Positions 26,001 to 34,600 of a stretch of DNA of 45,158 nucleotides are shown piece after piece. The stretch is taken from NCBI GenBank assembly GCA_005772945.1, contig SXIE01000099.1, positions 1 to 45,158 of the forward strand, read 5' to 3'. The notes under the pieces were generated by a model. That model made no database searches. It was not told the DNA's origin and worked only from the letters and a program-made list of their open reading frames with translations. The stretch comes from Pseudomonadota bacterium (GTDB taxonomy: Bacteria; Myxococcota; UBA9042; PHBI01). Position 1 is the stretch's first letter, and each line of letters opens with the position of its first letter. The position numbers and the translations under genes are program-made.

Positions 26001-28245
26001 GTGGTTCGAGGAGGGCGGGTTCGTGGCCGGGACGCTGGACTTCGCGATCGGGCTCCACAGCGCTGATGGGAAGGTGAGCTCGTCGGTGGCCGGGATCCAG
26101 GTGACCCCGGCGGCCAGCGTCTGTGACGCGAACAACGGCGGCTGCGACGTCCACGCGACGTGCACGCCGAGGGGCTCCGGGTCGCGGACCTGCGAGTGCA
26201 ACGCGCCCTACAAGGGCAACGGCCTGACGTGTGCCGAGCCCAGCATCTGCGACGGAAACGCCGACTGCGGACCGCACGCGACCTGCAATGAGACCAGCGA
26301 GACGACGTACACGTGCGCGTGCAATCCGGGCTTCACGCTCGAGGGCACCGAGTGCGTGCTCGTCTGCGGCGTGAACACGCAGTCGCTGGCGGGCACGCTG
26401 CGCGACACGAACGGCGCGCTCATCGGCGGGACCACCAACGGGCTGAGCCTCATGATCCACGCGCAATCGGAGAACGGCGCCGCCGACTTTCGCGTCACGC
26501 CGTCGGGCGACATCGCGTTCTGCGTGCCGAGCGGTCCGATCGACTTCTGGCTCGCGAACTTCGGCTACGGATTCTTCAACCGCAACGATCTGCCCAACCC
26601 GCGGATCCCCGCCTACGTCTGGAACATCTCGCCGGCCCTCGAGTGGACGGCCGCGGATGGGCAGCTGGATCTGACGCTGCCGGCGGTCATCCCGGTGACG
26701 GTGCACGTGACGAGCGGCGGGCTCCCGGTCGCAGACGCCAGCGTGTCGTCGGATACGATGCTGACCTCGATGCCGTTCATCCTGCGGGAGGCGACGGGGA
26801 CCGTGACGACGGCCAACTTCCGGCTGGAATCGACGCGGACCGACGCGAACGGCAACGCCGTCTTCTACGTGTGGCCCACGGACGGTCAGACCTTCAAGGT
26901 GTACGCGAGCACGTCCATCCACGGTGTCTCGCTCACGTCGACGATCGAGGGCGTGCCGACCGAGGAAGGGTTCGTCACGGTCGAGCTGCCGGCGCCGCCG
27001 CAGCTTCTCACCGGCACCTTGAAGGACACGAACGGCGACCCGATCGGCGGCACGAGCAACGGCCTGAGTCTCATGATGCGCGCGCAGAATGCGGACGGCG
27101 CGGCCGAGACCAGGGTCGACGCCAACGGCAACTTCTCGTTCTACGTGCCCTCGGGCACGGTGACGGTCTCGCTCGCCAACCACGGCTACGGCTTCTTCAA
27201 CCGCAACGACCTGCCCAACCCGCGCATCCCGAACTACGTCTGGAACATCCAGCCCTCGGTCACGTGGAGCGCGGCGGACGGACCGCTCGCGTTCACCCTG
27301 CCGGCGGTCTTCCCGGTGACGGTCCACGTGACGAGCGGCGGACAGCCGGTCGCCAACGCAAGCGTCAGCTCGGACACCCAGCTGACCACCGTCCCGTTCA
27401 CGCTGCACGACAGCGTGCCCGACACGACGGCCCTGTTCCGGCTCGAGAACACCGCGACCGACGCGAACGGCAACGCCGTGCTGATGGTGTGGCCGACCAA
27501 CGGCCAGACGTTCACGGTGTACGCCACGGGCAACTTCAACGGGGTGTCGCTGACGACGAAGGTCATGGGCGTCGCAACCGCCGAGGGCACGGTGAACATC
27601 GCGTTGCCGGATCCGCCGCAGCTCCTGACCGGCACGCTGAAGGACACGAACGGCAACCCGATCACGGGCACGGCCAACGGGCTGAGCCTGATGATGCGCG
27701 CTCAGAACGCCGACGGGGCGGCGGACTCCAGGGTCGACGCCAACGGCGCGTTCTCGTTCTACGTGCCCGCCGGCGACGTCGAGGTGTGGCTTGCCAACTT
27801 CGGCTACGGCTTCTTCAACCGCAACGACCTCCCGAACCCGCTGCTGCCGAGCTACGTGTGGAACGTCTCGCCGTCCATCACCTGGACGTCGGCCGATGGA
27901 CCGCTCGCGCTCACGCTGCCGACGGTGGTTCCGATCACCGTCCATGTGTCGACCGAAGGCCAGCCGGTGCCGGGAGCGCGCGTCGTGTCGAACACCCAGC
28001 TGACCACGCTGCCGTTCACGCTGCATGCGGCCTCGGGGACCCAAACGACCGCGCAGTTCAGGAACAGCGAGGGGCCGACGACCGACGCCAACGGCGACGC
28101 CAAGCTCTACGTCTGGGCCACGAACGGACAGACCTTCACGGTCGAGGCGAGCGCGACCTTCAGCGGCGTGTCGATCCACGGATCGACCCCGGGCGTCGCG
28201 GCCGATGGGCTGCCGCATGCGGTCGAGATCGTGCTGACGCCGTGA
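23068..28245 (+). CDS. Giant lipoprotein with 16 EGF-like repeats, a Gly-rich domain and three large C-terminal repeats
   Basis: The 1725-residue protein has a signal peptide and lipobox ASALAAC. Fourteen EGF-like modules follow (about 45-610), most opening with the calcium-binding DIDEC pattern and containing paired Cys (CTNTAG, CPEGY); modules 11-13 are shortened. Next is a Gly-rich beta domain (about 660-850), a globular domain, then two more EGF modules (about 1020-1100). Three repeats of about 206 residues end the chain, each with TLRDTNG/TLKDTNG, NFGYGFFNRNDLPNP and DANGNA/DANGDA motifs, like carboxypeptidase-regulatory beta-sandwiches. ATG 23068 has GGAGA five bases upstream; the longer frame is not coding-like. 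This is probably a long calcium-stiffened adhesion or surface protein; that is inference. Confidence 0.85.
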   Translation: MASRPWSSCAVAALVFASALAACNDTEVGDETCTGEGCPVVVVPDPCLRENGGCDFRATCTVEDGEAVCGACPSGFDGTGESGCVDIDECATGSGSCDPLTRCTNTAGDFTCSACPLGYGGSGADGCVDIDECATDNGRCDPLTACTNTVGSRTCSDCPTGYTGNGSGRCLDINECLADNGDCDPHVICKNTAGSHTCGDCPEGYVGGGAGGCTDVNECATDNGGCDPQTTCTNTLGGRTCGDCPEGYRGTGLTACTDIDECATVANGGCDPLTTCANTAGGRTCSACPDGYSGTGTLGCVDHDECATANGGCSPLAACINLPGGSVCGPCPAGFSGTGLTGCTDIDECKASPNGGCDAMTTCKNVDGGRTCSACPEGYAGTGDTACTDIDECKTANGGCDRLTTCANTPGGRTCGGCPDGYTGDGATGCVDVDECAANNGGCGAQVPCTNTSGAHTCGNCPVGYTDGGSGNCVDIDECLFDNGGCGGSKYAACQNTVGGRICTDFDECAEKYGGCDWQFERCVNNNGAPHACVDRDECATDNGGCGPTTRATCTNQIGAPAICTDIDECATGADDCAADATCTNRNGGYGCKCNEGFVGNGKTCVVPPPVCAAGVCSVPFFDTRAFWYRRAHMQDGAITLVPDTAGFDKSGSFTVPDGVTSLTVYALGGGGGSNGDFGPSGSGGGAAQKVFAVTPGQVIPFAVGAGGTGTTYGGATPGTDTSVTVGNVTVTGGGGGAAGAPGGVGTGGDIVARGGQGVSREPGKRGEYVEGVCAGGSGGGAIDAGETNHVVGGTGGCYPAGGGGQGAPQYPLKSPGQRGENYGGGGGGGGNYGGLGGDGGGGYVMFSWSAATPAYRTNVAAIAVTAGAQLDTSAWAGLAGVALDDVSYGSSPVYAVSFDGRQSFVVYRSDRWYPIVRTRPADLTTATPGNGIWMYNTGDGWADCTDNELLACLEQAFVRVPSNRMVGEVLEGLSEAQWFEEGGFVAGTLDFAIGLHSADGKVSSSVAGIQVTPAASVCDANNGGCDVHATCTPRGSGSRTCECNAPYKGNGLTCAEPSICDGNADCGPHATCNETSETTYTCACNPGFTLEGTECVLVCGVNTQSLAGTLRDTNGALIGGTTNGLSLMIHAQSENGAADFRVTPSGDIAFCVPSGPIDFWLANFGYGFFNRNDLPNPRIPAYVWNISPALEWTAADGQLDLTLPAVIPVTVHVTSGGLPVADASVSSDTMLTSMPFILREATGTVTTANFRLESTRTDANGNAVFYVWPTDGQTFKVYASTSIHGVSLTSTIEGVPTEEGFVTVELPAPPQLLTGTLKDTNGDPIGGTSNGLSLMMRAQNADGAAETRVDANGNFSFYVPSGTVTVSLANHGYGFFNRNDLPNPRIPNYVWNIQPSVTWSAADGPLAFTLPAVFPVTVHVTSGGQPVANASVSSDTQLTTVPFTLHDSVPDTTALFRLENTATDANGNAVLMVWPTNGQTFTVYATGNFNGVSLTTKVMGVATAEGTVNIALPDPPQLLTGTLKDTNGNPITGTANGLSLMMRAQNADGAADSRVDANGAFSFYVPAGDVEVWLANFGYGFFNRNDLPNPLLPSYVWNVSPSITWTSADGPLALTLPTVVPITVHVSTEGQPVPGARVVSNTQLTTLPFTLHAASGTQTTAQFRNSEGPTTDANGDAKLYVWATNGQTFTVEASATFSGVSIHGSTPGVAADGLPHAVEIVLTP
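26380..28242 (+). repeat. Three tandem ~618-bp coding repeats
   Basis: Repeat units begin at about 26380, 27001 and 27619 (621 and 618 bp apart), each coding about 206 residues with shared GYGFFNRNDLPNP and VTVHV/ITVHV segments. Units 2 and 3 look closest to each other, which fits stepwise duplication. Confidence 0.85.
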
Positions 28246-28538
28246 TTCGGATCGGCGAGCCGTGCCGTCCTTCCGCGAGGTGGGGCGGCGCGCGTTCGCG
28301 TGGGCTCACTGTCAAGCGCGCGTAAGGGCGTTGGCGCTGACGAACAGGTTGCGCGCGCGAAAGGCCGCGGGACTCTCGAGCAGCAAGAGGGCCCGCATCC
28401 CCGCCCTCAGCACGGCAAGCCACGGGTGTCTGAGCGCCCGCCGCGCTCCATGGACCCACAGCGGGCGCGGCGGGCTCGGTCTTACGCCCGACGTAAGTTT
28501 GATTACGTCGGGCGTAAAGCTGGACCTTGCGGAACCGG
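28246..28538. other. Intergenic stretch between the EGF lipoprotein and the vapBC element
   Basis: No supported gene. It holds palindrome copy 2 (28482-28517). A minus-strand frame ending at 28314 is open through about 60 codons and ends VSANALTRA, but it has no start or binding site and crosses the palindrome, so I do not call it a gene. Confidence 0.5.
28482..28517. repeat. Double palindrome, copy 2
   Basis: A perfect 15-bp inverted repeat with loop GTTTGA. The arms are identical to the inner 15 bp of copy 1 at 22804-22841, while the loop and flanks differ. It again contains two TTACG-N5-CGTAA dyads 21 bp apart. It lies 237 bp past the EGF lipoprotein stop and 21 bp from the left 34-bp repeat. 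Confidence 0.85.
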
Positions 28539-28572
28539 CCTACCAGGCGTCGTCGCGGCGGGTCGCGCGGAA
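28539..28572. repeat. 34-bp direct repeat, left copy
   Basis: Identical over 34 bp to 29356-29389, which is the last 10 codons and stop of the AAA ATPase gene. Here it is detached, with no gene continuing from it. The two copies are 817 bp apart and bracket vapBC. Confidence 0.9.
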
Positions 28573-28587
28573 GTGCGCCGGTCGTGC

Positions 28588-29019
28588 TCAGGCGCGCAGA
28601 GGATGCGACCAGCGCAGGCCCGCAAACCGCCCGAAGTCGGCGTCGGCGGTGACCCACTCGCAGCCGTGCTCGAGCGCGACGGCCGCGTGATACGCATCCG
28701 CGACGAGCTTGTCGGTGGCCTTGGCGCTGCGGCAGAGCGACACGAAGATCTCCCAGTGCCGCGGACCTGGACGCAGGACGCGGCCGTGGGGCTGGGCCGC
28801 GATCTCCTCCAAGAACGCGAGGGCGCGCTCGAGCGGCGTCGGCGTCTTGAAGATCTTGCGGTGGGTGACGACGCGTAAGAAGCCGCTCATGACCGGCTCG
28901 GACATCGCGAAAGGCTCGGGTCTCGCAACGAGCGCCTCGAGCCAGCGCGCATAGGCCGCATGCTCTGGAGCCTCCGTCCGATGGGCATGAACGAGGACGT
29001 TGACGTCGGGTAGAATCAT
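28588..29019 (-). CDS. vapC: VapC-type PIN-domain ribonuclease toxin
   Basis: The 143-residue PIN nuclease has the acidic set D5 (ILPDVNVLVHAHR), E41 (MSEPVMSGFL), D103/D108 (TDKLVADAYH) and D126/D128 (VTADADFGRF). These bind metal and cut RNA, typically tRNA or rRNA in this family. SEPVMSGFLRVVTHRKIF and the WVTADADF end fit the TIGR00028-like subgroup. The length is normal and nothing is disrupted. Its start overlaps the vapB stop as ATGA. It lies within the unit between 34-bp direct repeats. Confidence 0.92.
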   Translation of the reverse strand: MILPDVNVLVHAHRTEAPEHAAYARWLEALVARPEPFAMSEPVMSGFLRVVTHRKIFKTPTPLERALAFLEEIAAQPHGRVLRPGPRHWEIFVSLCRSAKATDKLVADAYHAAVALEHGCEWVTADADFGRFAGLRWSHPLRA

Positions 29020-29273
29020 CGCCGGAGCGAGGACAGTCGCTCGTCCTCGTCTTGGTGGACGACGCCATCGACCATGTTCCAGGTGACCCCAGGCTGGAGG
29101 CCGCCACCGCCGAAGGTCACGAGCCTGAACCTCGGCTTGCGGGTGGTTCTGGACCGGGCGAGGCGCTCCCGAAGCGCGTCCTCGATGATCGCGCTCAGCG
29201 TGATGTCGAGCTCGGCGGCGCGCTTCTTGGCGTCAGCGAGCAGGCCCTCGTCGATGGTGATCGTCGTTCGCAT
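29016..29273 (-). CDS. vapB: VapB-type ribbon-helix-helix antitoxin
   Basis: The 85-residue protein opens MRTTITIDEGLLADAKKRAAELDITLSAIIEDALRERL in the ribbon-helix-helix order (shown here only as its leading pattern: strand MRTTITID, then two helices), followed by a flexible tail (FGGGGLQPGVTW, DEDERLSSLRR) that would wrap VapC. It neutralises the toxin and represses its own promoter. The ATG lies only 7 nt from the -10 box, so the transcript may be leaderless. Confidence 0.9.
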   Translation of the reverse strand: MRTTITIDEGLLADAKKRAAELDITLSAIIEDALRERLARSRTTRKPRFRLVTFGGGGLQPGVTWNMVDGVVHQDEDERLSSLRR

Positions 29274-29280
29274 ACATCAC

Positions 29281-29309
29281 AGCATACCCACGCTGCATCG
29301 CTGCATCAA
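29281..29309 (-). promoter_or_regulatory. vapBC promoter with tandem operator-like repeat
   Basis: On the minus strand TTGATG (29309-29304) and TATGCT (29286-29281) are separated by exactly 17 bp, a good sigma-70 match. The spacer and -35 edge hold two head-to-tail copies of an 8-bp unit (GCTGCATC on the plus strand, 29292-29299 and 29300-29307), the sort of direct repeat a ribbon-helix-helix antitoxin binds. Confidence 0.65.
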
Positions 29310-29355
29310 ACTCCGGAACCGAGCTCGCCCATGCGCGCCCCGCCCCGCCGAGGGT

Positions 29356-29389
29356 CCTACCAGGCGTCGTCGCGGCGGGTCGCGCGGAA
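29356..29389. repeat. 34-bp direct repeat, right copy
   Basis: Covers the stop and last 10 codons of the AAA ATPase gene plus one base beyond. It is identical to 28539-28572; bases on both sides differ, so the match ends sharply. Confidence 0.9.
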
Positions 29390-31552
29390 CAGCTTGCCCG
29401 CGGCTTGGCACTCGCGCTTGGCGGCGTCTTCGAAGAGGTTCATGTCGAGGCGCGTGCCCAGCGCGGCCGCGCGATAGGCGGCGCGGAGGACCGCGTTCTT
29501 GATCGAGCCGCCGGAGAGATCGAACGAGGCGCCGAGGAGATCGAAGTCCACGCCGGGCTCGATGGGGGCCGTGTCGGGAACGAGCTGACGCCAGATCGTC
29601 CCGCGCATCGCGGCGTCCGGAAACGGGAAGTTGAGCTTGAAGCTGAGGCGACGCTCGAAGGCGTTGTCGATGGAGGTCTTGAGGTTGGTCGTCAGCAGGA
29701 CCAGGCCCTCGTAGCGCTCGATCAACTGGAGCAGCACGTTCGTCTCCATATTCGCGAAGCGGTCGTTGCTCTGCTTGACCTCCACGCGCTTCGCGAAGAG
29801 CGAGTCGGCCTCGTCGAAGAGCAAGACCGACTGCGAAGCTTTGGCCTCGGCGAAGATGCGCGTCAGGTTCTTCTCCGTCTCGCCGATGTACTTCGAGACG
29901 ACGTTGGCGACGTTGACGCGAAAGAGGGCCAGGCCCAGCTCGGCCGCGATGATCTCGGCCGCGAGCGTCTTGCCGGTGCCGGGCTCGCCGTCGAAGAGGG
30001 CCGAGAGGCCGCGGCCCTTGTTGAATTTGCGGCCGAAGCCCCACTCGCGAAAGACGATGCTCTGGGCGGCGACGGCCTCGATGATCTCGATGACCTGTTT
30101 GCGGAGGTCCTCGGGGAGGATGAGGTCCCCGAGCCGCAGATCGGACACATCACGGTCGGCGTATTCGGCGAGGCGATGGCGCAGTTGGCTATGCGCCGCC
30201 TCGAGCAGATCGCGCTGCGTGACGGTCGCGTCCTCGCCACGCGCGGACCGCGCGGCCGCGGCGCCGGCGGCCAAGAGGACGCAGTTCTTGATGAGGCCGC
30301 CGGTGAACTCGAAGCGGCGCGCGATGTAGCCGAGATCGACGTCGGGCGCGCGCGGCAGTCGGGGCGGCATGTGCAGCTCCCAGATGTGCTCGCGCATCGT
30401 CGGTCCGGGCAGCTCGAAGTTGACCCTATAAAGGATGCGACGGTCGAGCGCGAAGTCGAGCGCCTTGGGGACGTTCGTGGCGAGGATGCAGATGCCCTCG
30501 AAGCGCTCGAGCGCCTGCAACAAGGCCGGGACGTGCCCGCCGAAGCGGTTCTGCGCGGCAAAGAGCGACTCGCACTCGTCGAAGAAGAGGATGGCCCGCT
30601 GGAGGCGCGCCTCGCGCAGGAGGTTGTCGAGGTTCTCCTCGACGTGCTGACTCTGACCCGCCAGGCGCGACGCGTCGACGACCAGCAGGCGGCGGCCGAG
30701 GTGATTGGCGAGCGCGCGGGCCGTCAGCGTCTTGCCCGTTCCCGGCGGTCCGGCGAAGAGGAGCGTCACGCCTCGCCCGTAGGGGATGGCCTCCCGCAGA
30801 CCCCAGGTCGCGAGCGCTTGCACGTACTCGTCGTGAAGGGAAAGGAGCTCGAGCAGGCGGCGCTTTTCCTCCGGCAGGAGCACGACGCGCGCGAGCGTCT
30901 CCTCGGGCTCGACCAGATGCGAGAAGGCCTGCAGCGATTCGTCGTCCCCACCCTGCCCGAGGAGCAGCGTGACGAGGCGCCCCGGCAGGCGCAATTCCAG
31001 AGACAGAAACGGATCGCCGCCATCGCCCGGCGAGCCGCGCCCGACCAGGAGCAGGTTGTTCGCGAGCAGGCGCGCGGTCGGGGTGAACGCCTTGCGCTGC
31101 GCCATGCGCGCTTCGAACGTGTCGCCGAGCAGCGTCAGCACCACGTCGACGTCGAGCGGCGCGCGGTACGCCTGGCCCTTGGCGCGCCCGAAGAGCGCAT
31201 TGAACGAGCTGTCGATGGCCGGCGCGAGCGCCAGGAGGAGCACGTCGCGCTCGAAGTCGTCGAGGCTGAAGGTCGTCTGGAGCGCCATCAGCGCGGGTGG
31301 CGTGGCCGTCGCCGCGAGCCGCGTCGCGTGCAGCGCACGCTTGGCGGCCAGCGCCTCGGCGAGCGCCGCCGGATCCCCCCCGGCATCGGGCTCGGTCATG
31401 ACCAGCACCGGATCGCGGAGCGAGAGCCCGGTCCGCTCGCGCGCCCGGATCCGCTCCATCGCCGCCAGGCGCACGAGCGCGAGGGCCGCCCCGAGGAACT
31501 CGAGATCGCCCGTATACCCCGCCGCGTCGGCCACTCTGCTCACCTCGGTCAC
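29357..31552 (-). CDS. Tandem AAA+ ATPase
   Basis: The 731-residue protein has a helical/winged N-terminal region (1-250; FSLDDFERDVLLLALAPAID is characteristic) and two AAA+ modules. Module 1 has Walker A GPPGTGKT (268-275) and Walker B ILFFDECESLF; module 2 has GEPGTGKT (522-529) and VLLFDEADSLF. Both keep Walker residues and sensor-like TN motifs (LATN, LTTN). Proteins of this layout accompany contractile injection systems or act as remodelling ATPases, but no sheath or tube genes are nearby. GTG 31552 lacks a clear binding site; GTG 31534 with GAGGTGAG upstream may be the true start. It is divergent from the S41 protease. Its last codons are the right 34-bp repeat. Confidence 0.87.
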   Translation of the reverse strand: MTEVSRVADAAGYTGDLEFLGAALALVRLAAMERIRARERTGLSLRDPVLVMTEPDAGGDPAALAEALAAKRALHATRLAATATPPALMALQTTFSLDDFERDVLLLALAPAIDSSFNALFGRAKGQAYRAPLDVDVVLTLLGDTFEARMAQRKAFTPTARLLANNLLLVGRGSPGDGGDPFLSLELRLPGRLVTLLLGQGGDDESLQAFSHLVEPEETLARVVLLPEEKRRLLELLSLHDEYVQALATWGLREAIPYGRGVTLLFAGPPGTGKTLTARALANHLGRRLLVVDASRLAGQSQHVEENLDNLLREARLQRAILFFDECESLFAAQNRFGGHVPALLQALERFEGICILATNVPKALDFALDRRILYRVNFELPGPTMREHIWELHMPPRLPRAPDVDLGYIARRFEFTGGLIKNCVLLAAGAAAARSARGEDATVTQRDLLEAAHSQLRHRLAEYADRDVSDLRLGDLILPEDLRKQVIEIIEAVAAQSIVFREWGFGRKFNKGRGLSALFDGEPGTGKTLAAEIIAAELGLALFRVNVANVVSKYIGETEKNLTRIFAEAKASQSVLLFDEADSLFAKRVEVKQSNDRFANMETNVLLQLIERYEGLVLLTTNLKTSIDNAFERRLSFKLNFPFPDAAMRGTIWRQLVPDTAPIEPGVDFDLLGASFDLSGGSIKNAVLRAAYRAAALGTRLDMNLFEDAAKRECQAAGKLFRATRRDDAW

Positions 31553-31663
31553 CGCGCTAGACTAAGCTGAAATGCGGGGCCCGCGCCATCCGGTTGGAGG
31601 CTCTTTGGCGAACCCCGAACGCGCAATGTCGCGCGCCTTGGCGCCATGCTAGAGTGAGCCCCG

Positions 31664-34600
31664 ATGCTCGGCCGCCTCCCCATTCGCCAAGCCTTGCGAT
31701 CGCGCCGGCACCTCGTCGCCCTCGGCGCGCTGCTCGCGCTCATCGTGCTCACGGTCGCGTGGAGCTTTGGCGACAGCCTCGCGCGCGCCAAGACCGACCG
31801 CACCGGGACCTACGACCTCGCCGCCGCGCGCATGCTCAATCGCGCGCTGGGCCTCATCCGCACGAGCTACGTCGACCCGGCGCGCGTCGACCCGAAGGCG
31901 ATGGCGGTCTCGGCGCTCGAGCGCGTCCAGGCCGACGTTCCCGAGGTCCGACTGGAGGTCCGGCGCGACGACAAATCGGCTGCTCGGACCCCGCTCGCGC
32001 TCGTCGTGACGGTCGGCGAGACGACACGCGAGTTCGGGCTCGAGAAGCTGACGGACACCTACGAGCTCGGCTGGAAGCTCATGGATGTATTCGATTTCTT
32101 GGAGAGGCGCCTGCCGCCCCAGATCGACCTGGAGGCGGTCGAGTACACGGCCATCAACGGGGTCTTGGCGACGCTCGATCCGCACTCGCTGATGCTCTCG
32201 CCGCGCGTCTACCGCGAGATGCAGCTCTCGCAGAAGGGTCGCTTCGGTGGCCTCGGGATCATGGTCGGCGCGGTCGACGGCTCGCTCGTCATCCAGCAGG
32301 TCTTGCGCGACACCCCCGCCTCGGAGGCGGGCCTCAAGGATGGCGACGAGATCGTCCAGATCGGCGGCGAGTCGACCATCAACATGGGGCTCGACGACGC
32401 GGTGACCCTGCTCCGCGGCGAGCCGCAGAGCGCTGTGACGCTGTGGATCAAGAGCCTCGGCGCGAGCGCCGCGCGCGCCGTCACGCTCGTCCGACGCGAG
32501 GTGATCATCCCGTCGGTCGAGGAGCACGCGGTCGGCGATGGGATCGGCTACGTCTACGTGCGGGTGTTTCAGGAGACGACCGACGAGGATCTCCAGACGG
32601 CGCTGGCGGCGCTCGACCGCCAACCGGGCGGCCTCAAGGGCCTCATCATCGATCTGCGCGACAACCCGGGCGGGCTGCTCGACAAGGCCATCGCGGTCTC
32701 GGACACCTTCCTCGGGCACGGAACGATCGTCACGACCGTGCGCGAGAGCGGACGCGAGCGCGAGGAGACGCACGCGACCGAAGCGAACACGCGGAGCGAC
32801 CTGCCGTTGGTCATCTTGGTCAACCGGGGATCGGCCTCGGCGTCGGAGGTCGTGGCGGGCGCGCTCAAGCGGAATGATCGGGCGCTCGTCGTCGGTCAAC
32901 GAACCTTCGGCAAGGGCTCTGTGCAGGTCGTCTACAAGATCGACGAGGCGGCGTTGAAGCTGACGATCGCGCAGTATCTGGGACCGGGGGACGTGTCGAT
33001 CCAAGGGGTCGGCATCGCGCCGGATCTGGAGCTCGTCACCTTGCGCGTGCCGCCGGCCGGCGTCGCACAGGGCTTGGATTTGCGACCCCGACTCGGTCAG
33101 ACCAGCGAGGCCACGCTCGCGAGTCACCTCCTCTCGGACAAGACCAAGGAGGAGCACGCGAGCGTGGCGCTGCGCATCCTCGAGGACCCCGCGACCCCCA
33201 TCCAACACCGCACGCGCGGGGACGCCTGGCGCGCGGACGCCACCGTGAACCTCGCGAAAGCCATCCTCAAGGCGGCCCCGGCGCCCAATCGCAAGCAGGC
33301 CCTGGTGCAGCTCGGCAACTTCCTCGAGAACCGACGCCGCGAAGAGGACGGGCGCCTGGCGCAGGCGTTCGGGCCGCTCGGGGTCGACTGGAAGGCCGGC
33401 CCGAGCAGCACCCCGCCGACGCCCAAGGTGCAGGCGAGTCAGCTCGTGGCGCGGCTCGAAATCGGGGACGGCATGGCGCTCGCGGGCGACGTCGCCGAGG
33501 TCGCGCTCACATTCGAGAACAAGAGCCGTCAGGCCCTCGGGCGCATCCACGCCGAGCTCGACTCGTCCATCGAGGGGCTCGATGGACGCGAGATCGCCTT
33601 CGGGCTGGTCGACGCCGGCAAGAAGCTGACACGCAAGCTCGACGTGAAGTTGCCGCCCGGCTTGCCGGCCATCGGCGACCGCGTGACGGCGCGATTCTAC
33701 ATGGACGGCGCGCCGCTCGAGGTCGCGGCGACGGCCGACGTCGAGCTGCGCCCGCGCCCGCTCGCGCGCTTCGCGCATAGCGTCCAGGTGATCGATCAGG
33801 GCGGCAACGGCGACGGCCTCGTGCAGCGCGGCGAGACTCTCAAGGTGTTCGTCTGGGTGACCAACATCGGCGATGGACCGGGCGACAAGGTGGTCGGGAC
33901 GCTGCGCAACGACTCGGGGCCGGAGCTCTTCATCCGCATGGGGCGCGCCGAGCTGGGGACGCTCATGCCCGGCGAGACCAAGGCGGCGACGTTCGAGCTC
34001 GAGGTCAAGCCGGAGATCAAGGCGCGCCTCATCGAGCTCGGCCTCGACGTCGAGGACCAAGACGCGCTCGGCGCGACCGAAGCACGCTCGTCGGTCGTCT
34101 TGGCCGTGGCGCCCGACAGCGGTCCCAAGCGCGAGATCCCGACGGGTGGCGCGCGACGGGCGGTGCTCGGGACCGTCTCGACGCCGGTGCGCGCGGGCGC
34201 CAACCGTGACACCGCGGTGATCGCGAACGGGACGGCGGGGGCGACCGTGGCCGTGACCGCGCGCGTGGGCGACTGGCTCGAGGTGGAGTGGTTCGATCCC
34301 GCGGCGCGCATGGCGCGGACCGGCTGGGTGGCCAGCGATCGGGCGCGCCTGGTCGAGACGGATCCGGCGGGCGAGCCGAGCAAGGACGCGATCCTCGCGC
34401 GCCCGACGACCGAGCCGCCGCGCATCGAGCTTGGGCCGGTGCCGTTCGTCACCGACCTGAAAGAGCTGACGCTCAAGGGCGCGGCGCACTTCGTCGGCAG
34501 CGGCAACGAGCGTCGCATCGTCTATGCCTTCCGCGGCCGCGACAAGATCCTCTTTCGCGCGGCGGAGGCGGCACACGGGGGCCGCGACGATGTGCCGTTC

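Noticed and set aside
22525..28218. Very long open frames antisense to the EGF lipoprotein gene
   Set aside because: They are Arg/Val/Ala-rich readings of the real gene's complement, a GC-rich artefact, and lack motifs and binding sites.
28312..28500. Minus-strand open stretch ending VSANALTRA
   Set aside because: It has no start codon with a binding site, crosses palindrome copy 2 and matches no family I know; it could be a gene remnant but is not supported.
29405..34576. Long open frames antisense to the AAA ATPase and S41 protease genes
   Set aside because: The sense frames have full Walker and S41 motifs; the antisense products are low-complexity.
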